A stretch of 64,000 nt of DNA from Euphorbia lathyris. Lineage: Eukaryota; Streptophyta; Magnoliopsida; Malpighiales; Euphorbiaceae. Shown here in pieces: positions 11,818 through 22,780 of this stretch. The position numbers were made by a program, and so were the translations under genes. How positions within the stretch are numbered: position 1 is the stretch's first letter; each line of letters opens with the position of its first letter. The stretch spans positions 102,762,807 through 102,826,806 of the forward strand of contig NC_088910.1 of the NCBI RefSeq assembly GCF_963576675.1, in the 5' to 3' direction. The notes beneath the pieces were generated by a model, which had not been told where the DNA came from, did no database searches, and worked only from the letters and a program-made list of their open reading frames with translations.

Positions 11818-12645
11818 TACCTTATGGTTTTGATGTTCATTTTCAAAGGCATTGGAAACTTCCACTTCCTCAACTGTTAGCTGGACCTTTGTTTCATCTG
11901 CCAAGAAGCAGATGTTTGCAGTTTCAGTACCTTCTTTCTCAGAGGTAGAGGATTCATCACTGTCAGTCCACGTTGCAACTATGGCCTCCTTGCTATATTT
12001 CTTTTCCTTTTTGAGTGTTGGACAGTTGGATTTGATTTGCCCTAACTGGTGGCATTCAAAACATGTGATAGGCTTGGAGGATTCTTTTCTGAATTTACTA
12101 TCACCTCTCTCTCTTCTGGATCTGTCAAACCTCTTGAATGGCTTCTGATACTGATCACTTCTTTTAAACATCCGCTTCACTTTGCGGGTGAACATGGCCA
12201 TTTCCTCATCATTAGTAGTGATTTCTTTAGAGGAGTCCACTTTCAGCACTATTGACTTCTGTTTCCTATCTTCTGACTTCTCCTTTGTTTCAAAGTTTTT
12301 CATTGAAATTTCATGATTAATGAGAGAGACAATCAGCTCATCATATTTTTATGTTGCAAGGTTCTGGGCTTCTTTAATAGAAGTCTTCTTGGCCTGCCAT
12401 CCTTTTGGAAGGCTTCTAAGAATCTTTTTGACATGTTCTTCTTCAGAGAAGACTTTTCCAAGTCTTTTCAGCTCATTTATTATATTTGTGAATCTGGCAT
12501 TCATGTTAGAGATTCCTTCCCCATCTTTCATTTCAAGCAGCTCATAGAATCTCATTTTTTGATTCACCTTATACTCTTTGACCTTGTTGGTTCCTTTATA
12601 GGTCACTTCCAGCTTGTCCCATATTTCTTTAATTAGCAGTCTCAC
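11549..12645 (-). pseudogene. Copia gag (nucleocapsid-type), broken
   Basis: Three blocks in order. 12645-12349 is a gag domain (UBN2-type) with IWDKLEVTYKGTNKVKEYKV. 12303-11743 has a basic region and a zinc knuckle CFECHQLGQIKSNC, in which the usual zinc-binding His of CX2CX4HX4C is Gln. 11776-11549 is a helical, charged stretch likely to form a coiled coil. The blocks are in different frames. A (GA)14 microsatellite at 11787-11814 sits in the coding region and may be linked to one frame change. Confidence 0.8.
11787..11814. repeat. (GA)14 microsatellite
   Basis: 28 bases of perfect GA dinucleotide repeat (CT on the coding strand) inside the decayed copia gag. Confidence 0.95.
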
Positions 12646-12994
12646 AACCTATGATTTTATTATATTATGTAGAATCTAGAGGACATTGAAGCATGTTGAT
12701 AACCGAAGCATTAGTTTGCAATTTTTTTAAATCGTCTTCAGACCACTTGTTTGTCTGGTGTCTTTATTACAGACGTTCCCCCTACTGTTTCAGTAGGTTC
12801 ATATGGGCCTCTGGTTATGACTAACCAGGCGATCATACTCTGTGCTTGGATAAAAAAAAATCATTATGTTCTTCTAAAATGTATAATTAGATCCAAAGAA
12901 CAAAGAGGGTCTGGTAATGGATAGACCCTTTGTTTGAAGCCAATAAGGATCTTAAGCTTAAGATAATGTTATCTTTTTTAATGGAGTTTGTTAA

Positions 12995-13006
12995 GCTCTG
13001 ATACCA
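12995..13006 (-). other. Primer-binding site of the copia element
   Basis: The minus strand reads TGGTATCAGAGC immediately after the 5' LTR end and a two-base spacer. This is complementary to the 3' end of plant initiator methionine tRNA, the usual primer for copia reverse transcription. It fixes the element's orientation as leftward. Confidence 0.9.
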
Positions 13007-13008
13007 TT

Positions 13009-13496
13009 TGTTGGTCCCTAGTGAGATAATATTAGTTCCAAGGGGGGGGGGGGTGAATGGAACTATTAGGTAATTTTACCTTTTTATAAATTCTCACTTG
13101 GTCAGCACAAATTTGGTCTAGATGCAAATTAATTAATATCAGAGGCTGGCTTAAGATAAACAGAGGGATCTGCTCAATCTAGCAGTTCTAAGCTTAATTA
13201 TCAGCTTCTAAGCTTGATGTTGTGTTTATCAGAGGTCTGTTCACAATGCGTTATACTTAAACGGATAAATAATAAGACATGCAGTTATGTAGTTTATATG
13301 AGATCCGATATAACACATGAATAATCAAAGGCAGTAGGTCAGAGATTAGAAAGATAGTTAATCAGCAGATTTATCCTGGTTCGGACTCTGGCCTACGTCC
13401 AGTCCCTAGAATACCTTCTTCCGGGCGTTAAGCCACTAGAGAACTCTTTTAGAGGTAGAGCACAAACCTTGTACAAATAACCAAAGCCTCGGTAGA
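13009..13496 (-). repeat. 5' LTR (truncated) of the copia element
   Basis: Shares TGTTGGTCCC, a G run (12 G at 13042-13053) and the whole following 480 bases with the left LTR. Homology ends at GGTAGA, the same place as in the left copy, after which unrelated sequence starts. The normal outer TG end of the LTR is therefore missing here too. Confidence 0.8.
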
Positions 13497-13500
13497 GTAA

Positions 13501-15025
13501 TGTTATCATCGTAATTTATAACATTTTTAGTATTTAATTACTAGTTATTTAGTACCATTTTAATAATGGTTTTTGTATATTTTCTTCATTTTATGTATCT
13601 AAGTCACTTTGTGTGTTTTTCAGGCACTTTCGCAAGGTTTTCGGCATAAATAACCAAAGTCGGGGCTTAAGGCAAGAATTCGGGAGTAAAACGGAGTGAA
13701 AAAAATGAGTTTTTAGTGATTTTTCGTGTGCATCTTGTCGAGATGGGCAGCATCTTGTCGAGATGGACCTGGCAGAAATAAAGTCTCTTTATTCACATTG
13801 AGGGCAGATTTGATATATTTTCGTATTTTCATTGTAGCTCCCTCATACAGACTTGGATTAAGGCGATTCAAAATGCATTGGAAAGCTAAAAGAAAGATGT
13901 ACAAATGACTACTGGTAATCACCTCCAAATTCGAAGTGTAACAGGCCCAAAAAATTATCCCAAATTGATGAACATGTTGAAGGCTATGATTCATTTCCCA
14001 CCTTTACTCATTTCAACTCCTAAATTGTCAAAGTCTTCTACCACCCTCTTTAAAGCTGAGTATGGAAGATTAAGGAGTTATGGTACATAAGGAGACTTAG
14101 TCTTTGGAAGCATTTGTGCTATTTTACTATAAAAGGAGACCTTGGGAGCCATTTGAGGACCCGCCAAGTTTAGGCTTAATTCCTCCATCTATAATGTTAT
14201 TTTGCTGATTTTTCTCTTCAAAGATCAGTTGTATTTGTGCTCAAGTTATTGTTTGTGCAAAAGTTCATCCAATAAAAGTAAGTTTTAAGTTACCGAAGAA
14301 GTTCGTTCGGCAATCGTCATTACAGTTTCTTCTAAACTTCAATATCTTTTATTACTATGAGCTCCATTATCTATCTTTCTAAGGTGTGTTTTAATCTAAT
14401 CATGGGCTAAAATCTCTTAACTAAGGCTAAAAGCGGATCTTAACCTTAATTATATGGTAATTACGTTTAACCTATTTAAGCTATGTTTATCCTTTTTTAG
14501 AACTAACTTATGAATTCTTAATGCTTGTAGGAGATGGACCAAATTCCTACTTGAATATAATTAATCGTTTATATTAACTGTGAATAAATTGATTAATCGA
14601 AATTCATAAGTTGGACCTAATGACCATTTAGTGTGGTTATTGGTTTTTGAAGGTTTTTCATGAATCTTATTACAAATCTTAGATTTATTGCTTGAGCCGG
14701 ACCAATGGAAAGTAATAAATCGAAGGTTTGGAACTAAGAAAACTTAATGCTTCTTTGGATTAATTACTTGAGCCGGACCAATGGAAAGTAATTAATCGAA
14801 AGTTTGGAACTAATTACTCGAGCGGTTTTTCTTGAATCTTAAGTAATCACTTTAGCCGGACCAAAGTAAAGTAGATTAAAAAGGTTTATATTAATAAAAC
14901 TTAATGCTTCTCTAGATTAGTTACTTGAGCCGAACCAAGGGAAAGTAATTAATCGATAGTTTAGAGCCAATCTCGAGAATTTATTAGTTAATAAGAAAAA
15001 TCGTCATTTTAAAAATGATAAAACA
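13501..15025 (+). mobile_element. LTR-like block of an LTR retrotransposon (ends tentative)
   Basis: Starts TGTTATCATCG and could end at ATGATAAAACA (15015-15025), which would be inverted ends of LTR type. Inside are a promoter-like CTATAAAAGGAGACC near 14128 and a polyadenylation-like AATAAA near 14271. The order fits a U3-R-U5 layout. No coding. The expected 5-bp target duplication (AGTAA at the left) was not found at the right, so the ends are uncertain. The block directly abuts the truncated copia LTR. Confidence 0.45.
14690..14960. repeat. Imperfect tandem repeat, GAGCCGGACCAA units
   Basis: Three to four copies of TGAGCCGGACCAATGGAAAG followed by TAATTAATCGA occur at about 14693, 14765, 14850 (degenerate) and 14925. 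They are spaced about 70-85 bp apart and separated by AAAACTTAATGCTTCT blocks. The repeat lies inside the LTR-like block. Confidence 0.7.
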
Positions 15026-15815
15026 ACTTAAAAAGGTTAAGTGTTATTAAATCTAAGCCTTGTAATGTTTTGAATCTTCACCTTAGGATTCTAATAAGGC
15101 TAAATCTAACGGTGAATGGCCAAATTCTACATGGTCATTAAGGTACATGTGATCAAAACCGACAGTTCATATAAAAAATTTCATCTTTGCCAAATTTCAT
15201 TCAGCTCTCAAAACTTCTGTTTCTATTCGTCTGGCCTATTTCTTGGTTATCTTTTGTGATAATTTGATACAAATAGTTAGAGTTTTGACTCCTACTTTTG
15301 TTGTATATTGGGATACAATTGTCAGCCGTGGAAAAATTTGTCTTTAAGAAGAGTTATCTCTTCAGATCTCAAAATCATCTTCTTTTGTACATCTATTTCA
15401 TCCGAATGTTTATAATACATATGCAATTTATAATAATTTTGATATTTTTATTCTTTGATTGAATACAATTATTATTTCTTTCTTCAATTCTGTTTTTCAA
15501 TCAATGGTGAATTTAAATGTATATTTTTAATTAAAGTATAAAAGTTGTCGTAATAAAATTTTGCTCCTACATTCAAAATATTAAATTTTTATAATGTTGA
15601 AATTCATATTATACAAAAAAAAAAAAGTATGCATAGAGAGTTTCTACTATACAAGGAGTGTAATACATCCGACCAACAGAAAAAGATATCAATTCATGGA
15701 ACATGATTGATGTTAAGAATGGAGTTCTTATATTAAGTATCTGGTCTTCCATGTCACTCGGAGGACCTCAATTCACATTTGGACATGTATATTGTGACCC
15801 CATGTAATAATTAAA
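15026..15815. other. AT-rich intergenic sequence
   Basis: No coding or structured element recognised; contains A-runs near 15615. Confidence 0.4.
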
Positions 15816-16759
15816 AGGCAAAAAGCATCATGAGGCTCCTGATCTTTCATTGTTTGGTGTATTAAGCCCTCGATCTTTCATTTAGACACATTGAGCCCAT
15901 CATTGTTTGGTGCATTAAGCTCTTGATCTTTCATTTAGACATATTGAGCCACTGATCTTTCATATATGGGTGTATTAGGCCCGTCCGTAAATTAATTCAT
16001 ATATGAGTGTATTAAGGGCATGTTTGGTTAGATTTATATAACCGCAACGTTTAGCATTTTCTCTAGACACGGCAGCATTTTGGAGCTTTTCACGAAAAGC
16101 TCCTTTTTAGAGCTTTTCATAAACAGATGTTTATAGTTACTTGTTATTGACAAAATTATCCTTTTTATTTCCACAAAAATGTGTTTCATTTTTAACATTG
16201 TTTTTATTTTTAGAACATAATTATCGAAAAACAAGGTTTTATTGCGTTCAATAAAATTTTTATTTTTTTATTTAAATTATTTTTATTAATTTGTATAATA
16301 CATTTTTTATTTTATAATTTATTTTTTCTTGAGAACAATTTAGTTTATAATTTATTTGTGGATTAATTTAAAACAAGTCCATATTAGACATTTGTAATAC
16401 TAACAGCAATAGTTCAATATAATTTTACCAACCACTAATAATTAAACAGTTAATAACAAACAACCAACAACAACAAACATCTTACTACAACCGCAAACAA
16501 CTAACATCAACATTAACATCTATTAGCTAACAGTTGAACCAAACAGACTCTTAATACACCTATATATATGAATTGATTTACGGAAGGGCCTAATACACCC
16601 ATATATGAAAGATAAAAGGTTCAATGTGTCTAAATGAAAGATCGAGGGCTTAATGCATTAAAGAATGAAAGTTTAGGGGCTCAATGTGTCTAAATGAAAG
16701 ATCGTGGACGTAATGCACCAAACAATCAAAGATCAAGGGCCTCAGGATGTTTTTTGCCT
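15816..16759. mobile_element. Large foldback element with a second element nested in its loop
   Basis: The outer arms, 15816-16015 and 16551-16759, are reverse complements. AGGCAAAAAGCATC on the left pairs with GATGTTTTTTGCCT on the right, and several CTTTCATTTAGACA/TGTCTAAATGAAAG blocks pair inside. The arms meet at TTAA. A second inverted-repeat element (16016-16550) lies exactly there. No coding; no clear outer target duplication was found. Confidence 0.75.
16016..16550. mobile_element. PIF/Harbinger-like MITE in the loop of the foldback
   Basis: The left end GGGCATGTTTGGTTAG and the right end, read inwards, GAGTCTGTTTGGTTC form imperfect terminal inverted repeats. It is flanked by TTAA on both sides, allowing a TTA or TAA 3-bp duplication as in PIF/Harbinger. 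The centre is AT-rich and non-coding. Confidence 0.6.
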
Positions 16760-16952
16760 AACTAAAATAGTGGAACCTCTTATAATAGATATGAGTCCAT
16801 ATTACACGTGTCAAAATATATATGGGAGCTCCTCCATTTGATATGAAGAACCGGATGCTTCTAATAATTTTCTGTTAAAAATAACATTATTTAATTGCAC
16901 AAATATATTGCACCGGGATATAAAAATTTCTCCTATGCAATAATATGTCGGG

Positions 16953-17505
16953 TATTGCTATATACCGCATCCAAAATCCTTATCACCGCACACATTGGAC
17001 CATTTTGCACTTGGCATAAAAATTTTGTCAAAATTGGAAAAAAAAAATTTGAGAGAAAATTCAAAATTTAGCCTAAACTAATGCGGCATCCGTTCCCGCC
17101 ATGGTGGGAATGGTATGCGGCATCTGTTTAGGCTAAATTTTGAAATATGCAAAATCGTAAAATTTTTAGTGACGAAAAATACTAAATCATTCAACTTTTT
17201 GTGACGAAAAATTAAAAATTCTCCTATTTTTTGTGACGAAAAATGCAAAATCGTCATGAAAAATATGTATTATTTTCATGAGTTCTTTGATAAAAAGATG
17301 TAAATCTTAATGTTTCCGACTCGTAATCATCAATTTTCGGGGTTCGGATTGTCACACATCAATTATTTTCATAATTGCAATTATTGTTGTTCGGATTTAT
17401 GATTTTGGAGAGAGAATTTTCAGTTTTTGATCAAAATTATGAGATGGGCAAAAAAATCCAAAAATGGCGGTGAAAAGGAATTTGATAGCGGTATTTAGCA
17501 GCTCA
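16953..17505. repeat. Inverted-repeat element of about 550 bp, MITE-like
   Basis: The left end TGCTATATACCGC..TTATCACCGC matches the right end read inwards, TGCTAAATACCGC..TTTTCACCGC. Inside, TTCAAAATTTAGCCTAAAC near 17067 pairs with GTTTAGGCTAAATTTTGAA near 17125, with CCCGCCATGGTGGG at its apex. No target duplication was identified and nothing is coding. Confidence 0.55.
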
Positions 17506-17509
17506 CTTA

Positions 17510-17790
17510 ATATATTATCCATCAATACTAAATATCACATAAATAAATAAATAATTTGTACAGTTGAAAAATTCAAAATTTTGTTAATTAAATCTAAAAT
17601 AAATGTATTATATATATTGTACAACACGCTAATGTAATTGAACTATAAAATTTATTTATTTATTTATTTATTATTAAAAAAATGATAACAATAATTTATA
17701 ACCCATAATTTCTACTGGTTTCATTATAATGTATTCCAATTTATTTTTGAGTTTTAACGGATGTGATCAATTTAATTTAAACTAATGGCA
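17510..17790. repeat. Dispersed AT-rich repeat, copy 1
   Basis: Shares ordered blocks with about 21130-21530: TCTAAAATAAATGT, AACTATAAAATTT, AAAAATGATAA, TCTACTGGTTTCATTATAAT and AGTTTTAACGGATG. Both copies face the same way on either side of the polygalacturonase gene. It also holds a (TTTA)n run near 17650-17675. Confidence 0.6.
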
Positions 17791-18613
17791 TTATACTCTT
17801 CCCAAATCAAAGCGGATCTACTTTAAGAAGGAAGAAGGAATTTTCCTTCTTCCTCCTCCCACCGGGTTAGATTGTATGTTTGTTTTTTTATTTAGTATTC
17901 ATATATTTTGTAGATCTCTATATCTGTCTGAATTGTATCTGCTCCCAATCATTCTTTTATTTATATCTTTTTCGGATTTAGCAAGTGCAGAAACGATTTA
18001 TCTTATACGTAAATCAATAGATCTATGTGGTTGCAACAAAAGAAATGATTCTGATCCAAATATTCGAAAGGGTCTGAATGATGAAGATCAGATTGCTGCA
18101 GTTGCTCTTCTACGGATTTTGATTTCCAAGAAGTATATGTTTCATTGTTTTTTATGTTTTTTATACCTTTTATGGATTTTTATGCTCTTTGTAATCAATT
18201 TCGTCCCTTTATGGTTTTGTTAGGATTTTACTCCTTGTGTTTTTTATGATTGTATTGGTACTTTTTTCATCTAATCAAACAAGTATGTTTATAAAAAAAA
18301 TGGCATTATACTAATTAATAGTACAAAGTAGACTTTAGTATATATTGTAGCGTAGGTTTCTTTCATTTTCCATTTAAAAACAATATAAAAACATAAACTT
18401 AACTTTAAACTATTCCTCTTGTTTTTCATAACCGCTGTTCTTTAATCATACAATTTATAATTAGTAATTACCCTCTAAAACCTCCTTCAACTTCTCCACT
18501 GTAAACTTACTTTTCAACTTCCCACTACTTGCTCTTAACTCATTACCACTTCATAACCACCTTCTCTTTTCCCCTAATTCCTTCTTCCTTATTTTCTCAA
18601 TCGAATCATCAAA
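17791..18613. other. Upstream region of polygalacturonase
   Basis: Holds an unassigned open frame at 17876-18223 (see rejected list). Nearer the gene, CAATATAAAAACA near 18382 could be a TATA element, and a C/T-rich stretch precedes the start codon. No other feature was recognised. Confidence 0.4.
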
Positions 18614-20021
18614 ATGTTCAATCCAATTCTCTCCTCTTTCTTCTTCTTCTTAATTTCCATTTCCTCATCAATTTCCACTACAACTTACAATATACTAAAC
18701 TATGGAGCAAAACCGAATGGATTCACTGATTCAACTAAGGCTTTTCTCCATACCTGGGCTCAAGCTTGTGCTTCTGCAGATTCAGCAACAATTTATGTAC
18801 CTAAAGGAAGGTATTTGCTTGGTTCAATGGTGTTTCAAGGTGCCTGCAATAGCCCTAATGTTAAGCTTCTAATCGATGGCACTTTAGTGGCTCAAAGAGA
18901 CTATAAAATTCTAGCCAAATCCACCAGTTGGTTTAGCTTCCAAGGTGTTAATGGCGTTTCAATTGTCGGTGGATCAATGGATGCTAAAGGTTCTTCTTTG
19001 TGGGACTGCAAAACCACAGCTAAAAATTGCCCTACTGGTGCTACGGTAATTCATTTTACACCCGATCATATCATATATAATCACGTAGAATATGTTAACA
19101 CGAAGTTCTAATTATGATTGCAGACACTGAGCTTTACAAATTCTGAAAACATAAAGATCAAAGGATTATTGTCGATGAACAGCCAGATGTTTCACATGGT
19201 GTTCAATGGCTGCAAGAATGTGAATCTTCAAAATGTTAAAATTACGGCAGATGGAAACAGCCCCAATACAGATGGTATTCACGTCCAATATTCAAGCAAT
19301 GTTGTCATCTACAAAACTAGAATCCAGACTGGGGATGATTGCATCTCCATAGGCCCTGGAACTAAGAATATGTGGATTGAAGGTGTTAAATGCGGTCCGG
19401 GTCATGGAATCAGGTCTGATATTTATTTTTAACTTATGATACGATAACACGATTTACAGATACACGAAATATGATCATTTTGATTGCATTTTGCAGCATA
19501 GGAAGTCTGGCTAAAGATTTGAAGGAACAAGGAGTTCAAAATGTGACAGTTAAAAACAGTGTCTTTGCTGATACACAAAATGGGTTCCGAATCAAGTCGT
19601 GGGCTAGACGGAGTACGGGATTTGTTCGGAATATCCGATTCATCGGAGCAATTATGCAAAATGTTCAGAACCCTATTATTATCGATCAACATTATTGTCC
19701 TCACAATTTACATTGTCCTAATAAGGTAATTACTAGTTATTTATTACTCAATTATATTCTTATATATGGTGACTAATGGTATAATTATATGTATATATAC
19801 AGGTATCGGGTATAAAAATAAGTGATGTTATATATGAAGGAATAAGAGGAACATCAGCAACATCAGTTGCTATAAAACTGGATTGCAGCTCAATGTATCC
19901 ATGTAGAGGGATAAGAATGCATGATGTCAACCTGACATATTCAAATCAAGAAGCTCAATCTTCTTGTATTAATGCACTTGGAAACACTGTTGGCCATGTT
20001 CAACCTCAAGGTTGTTTTTAA
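18614..20021 (+). CDS. Polygalacturonase (GH28), exo-type-like, 4 exons
   Basis: Exons 18614-19045, 19124-19413, 19497-19725 and 19803-20021 join in frame with GT-AG introns to 1170 nt, 389 residues. Residues 1 to about 22 form a hydrophobic signal peptide, so the enzyme is secreted to the wall. The GH28 beta-helix has all four signature motifs: NTDGIH (192-197), GDDC (214-217), GHGIS (237-241, split by the second intron) and RIK (272-274). The catalytic aspartates and the substrate-binding His and Lys are therefore present. GH28 enzymes hydrolyse alpha-1,4 links of homogalacturonan. The short N-terminus without a long prosequence, and the text PKGRYLLGSMVFQGAC, resemble the exo-polygalacturonase/pollen clade, an inference. 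The start is the first Met ahead of the signal peptide; an upstream Met at 18529 is out of frame. The gene appears intact. Confidence 0.93.
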
Positions 20022-20896
20022 TTGGGAATACCATCATTTTTGTATGTAAATTTTGGTTTTGGTTAATTAAATTTCCATTTCTATCATGTTTTTTTTCCCC
20101 ATATTGCAAACAAGACAAATGTATTCTTGAGTATTGTATCTACTCGGCCCGCCCGAATCTATGTTTAATATGCGGGGGTTTAGATAAGAAAAATTGACAT
20201 TAAACTCAAATTTATCAAGGACGGATCCAGAAATTCTCAAGAGAGGTGAAATTCATACTAAAACAAATTTGTAAAGTGATACGGATTGGTGATGATAATG
20301 AAGGTTTTAATCGTAAACCAATAAAGAAATATGTTTTTCACTAGCTTTTACTAGTAGGAAATAACCTCATTCAAGGTGAATATCTTAGCTCTAATGGAGG
20401 AAAAAAATAAGTTTGATTGATAGATAAAAACTTTCCTTACAAACTTTTAAACTTATATACCTCCCTAACTCTAGGTGGTAAAAGATTTAATACTCTCTCT
20501 GTATCATCCAATAAATAGGGGTGAAAAGGGTAAAGTAAGATAATGGAAGGCAAGTAAATAGGGCCAAATGGCAAAACAACAACATACTTGATGAACTTGG
20601 TTATGAAACTAGGTCACATAGCTTGTGGTCAAGGTGACACATCGTGTGGCTGAAATGTGGCGATCCACGTGGTAGTTCTTCATGCAAGCTTGGGCTGACT
20701 CCATTATGATTCATACGACATGTGGCTGTAGTGACACGCCGTATGAATTAATAAAAAGCGGATAGAAACTTCCGCAACATCTCACATGATGTGTGGGTGA
20801 TGTCACAGACCGTGTGATAGTCTTTCTTTAGCTTCTTCGATCCCTTGATTGCTCACATGATGTGTTCCTGTCTCTACATGTTGTGTCGGCTCAATT
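20022..20896. other. Region between polygalacturonase and gypsy remnant
   Basis: The first 150 bases are probably the polygalacturonase 3' UTR. From about 20540 to 20896 the sequence repeats motifs such as CACATGATGTGT and CATGTGGCTG. It lies just downstream, in the leftward reading, of the gypsy pol C-terminus, so it may be that element's decayed 3' region or LTR. No ends were found. Confidence 0.4.
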
Positions 20897-21139
20897 TCAG
20901 GCTTTCCCCGGATCCCTCATGTTGAAGTCATCGTCAGTCTCTTCTTCTCGAGAGGAATTGGACCCCAAGTCTTCTGTAGTATACTCAAGGGGTGCGTCCG
21001 GCTTGTAGGGGTTTAGGTCACGTACATTGAAAGAGGGTGACATCTTACCCAACCAATTTGGAAGTACGATATTGTAGGCGTTTGCATTGATTCTATTAAT
21101 GATCTTGAAATAAAAAATGAATAAAAAGGTTATTTGCAC
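20897..21139 (-). pseudogene. Gypsy pol C-terminus
   Basis: Reads IINRINANAYNIVLPNWLGK then MSPSFNVRDLNPYKPD, the usual Ty3/gypsy pol end after integrase (a KI.DNAY..LP....SPTFNV.DL.PY pattern). An acidic tail and stop follow. Its first residues come from the abutting AT-rich insert. Confidence 0.8.
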
Positions 21140-21845
21140 ATATTAATCAAATTTAAAATAAATGTGAAATATTATATACACTGTGAAACATACTGAACTA
21201 ATTAAATTATAAAATTTCGTTATTTATTAAATTTTTTTAAAATGATTAAATGGTAAATGGGATTTCTAGTAGTTTCATTATAATGTTGACAATCCATCCT
21301 TATTTTGTTTTTTCAATGCTAATGACGATGTAGCTATTGATATAATTTTTGTTATAAGTCCTTTTTTTTTTCAAAAACTGTTAACATAGGATAAAATATA
21401 TAAATAAAATTAATTGGAAATAGAGAAAGAAATGGCACTAGCACAGTATGAAAACCCCATAAATAAATATATTTCAATTTATTTTTTAGTTTTTTTTTTA
21501 ATTTATTTTTTAGTTTTAACGGATGATGAATTGGATAAAAACTAAATTTAATTTTAACATTTTAAGAATAAGTATAGATTTAGGGTTAACATATGAAATT
21601 ATATAAATTTAACCTTAACATTTTTAAATAAGATCAATTTTAGTCATACGTTATCGGAAATCAGAAAAACTGGTTTGTCTGGTATTTAATTGTCACTTTC
21701 CTTTCAAATACTTATTATGCCTGTGACATTTAATGTATTGCTAATAAAATTGTAAAAATTCTGTTAAAATGTTAAAAACTAAATTTGCTACGTATAAATT
21801 TATCACAAAAATTTACGTCAAACTGTCTTGTACGAACAATACTTC
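21116..21845. repeat. AT-rich insert in gypsy pol, copy 2 of a dispersed repeat
   Basis: The pol text breaks near 21115 and resumes near 21845 with VGDEVMVHLNKEHLRNAT (minus). The first 400 bases match the repeat at 17510-17790. No terminal repeats or target duplication were resolved. Confidence 0.55.
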
Positions 21846-21919
21846 TATGTTGCATTTCTTAGGTGCTCTTTGTTCAAGTGTACCATGACTTCGTCCCCCA
21901 CCTTAAGTTGCCCGTCCAC

Positions 21920-22160
21920 CAATGGTGGAGCCAGGAATTGAGCTTGGTGTGGTTTGAACCCATGACCTCTCACCTTAAAATAAAACTCTTAACCAACTTG
22001 ACCACTTTAAACTATTGAAATAATACTACATAGGTTAAATATATACCAATATTATAGGGGGTTACACGAGATAAAACTAACGATACTTAAGGGCGGAGCC
22101 GGTGATCGGAGGGGGGGGGGGGCTTCGGCCCCCCCGGGCTCTAGCCTGGCTCCGCCCCTG
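21920..22160. mobile_element. Inverted-repeat MITE with GGAGCCAGG ends
   Basis: The left end CAATGGTGGAGCCAGG and the right end read inwards CAGGGGCGGAGCCAGG match at 12 of 16 positions. The right half contains a further small palindrome (GGGCGGAGCC..GGCTCCGCCC) around a run of 12 G at 22111-22122. Flanks CCGTCCAC and CCGTACCC are similar and may be a degraded 8-bp duplication. Non-coding. Confidence 0.55.
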
Positions 22161-22780
22161 CCGTACCCCGGCCAAACCCACTTCATATGGGTTAAGTTTG
22201 GACATACTTATTTAATATTAAGCCCAGCCTGGTCCAAGCCCGGATGAGTCCATATATAAAATAAATTGGGCTTGGGCTTTACCTAATAAGCCCGGTTGGG
22301 CCCGGCCTGAATTTGTTCTAGCCCATCTAATTCTTTTACTTACAGGAAACACCACTGAATTAATGCCCTAGCTTTTTGTAAATATCTTTCATAATTTTCT
22401 TTTTATTGGTTGAGAAATTATCAAAAGTTTCAAAAGAAATAATATGTTAGGTTTTGTTTTTTATTTTCTTAGTTTAGGTTATAATTATGGAGCCAGACAC
22501 AATAGATTTTCCTTCATTGGAAGGATTTATAAATATATACTCTTCTATGTCTAAATTTACAGTGCTATTTAAAGAGATGTCATTAATGAGACATAAAATA
22601 AATATTACTTGGGCGGATTTGGTTGGGTTTGGGAATCAATGTTTTTAGTCTGGCCCAGCTCGGCCCGAGTCCGGTGTAAATATAGTGTGGATTGGGCTGG
22701 CTTTGGACAAAGTAATTAAATGTGAAACCCGACTAGGTCTGGTCCAAGCCTAGTCCGACCCAATCCATGAACATGTCTAG
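22161..22780. repeat. Element rich in GGCCCGG/GGGCTTGGGC motifs
   Basis: Both edges of this 620-bp non-coding block carry many variants of AAGCCCGG, GGGCCCGGCC and GGGCTTGGGC around an AT-rich centre. The right end, read inwards, starts CTAGACATGTTCATGG, similar to hAT-type MITE ends. The left end does not match it, so one terminus is probably lost. Confidence 0.5.

Larger units (their letters stand above)
7413..13496 (-). mobile_element. Rearranged Ty1/copia retrotransposon, two truncated LTRs
   Basis: Direct repeats at 7413-7899 and 13009-13496 start TGTTGGTCCCTAGTGAG and match throughout with scattered differences; these are the LTRs. The element reads leftwards. At 12995-13006, two bases inside the 5' LTR, lies the complement of TGGTATCAGAGC, the initiator-Met tRNA primer-binding site. 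Coding runs gag (12645-11549), a second zinc-finger and protease block (10760-10280), integrase (10171-9275) and RT/RNase H (about 9000-7839), all broken. RNase H runs directly into the 3' LTR, with no polypurine tract or 3' region. Comparison with the 1298-bp relative at 24132 shows both LTRs lack their outer two thirds. The domain wording (HRRLGH, YRGMIDSLLYLTASRP) suggests a SIRE-like lineage; that is inference. Confidence 0.85.

Noticed and set aside
17876..18223. 115-residue open frame on the plus strand upstream of polygalacturonase
   Set aside because: Hydrophobic then polar text with no recognised domain. It runs into a T-rich stretch at its end, with no support for splicing or a family. 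Could be a scrap of an unknown element, so not called.
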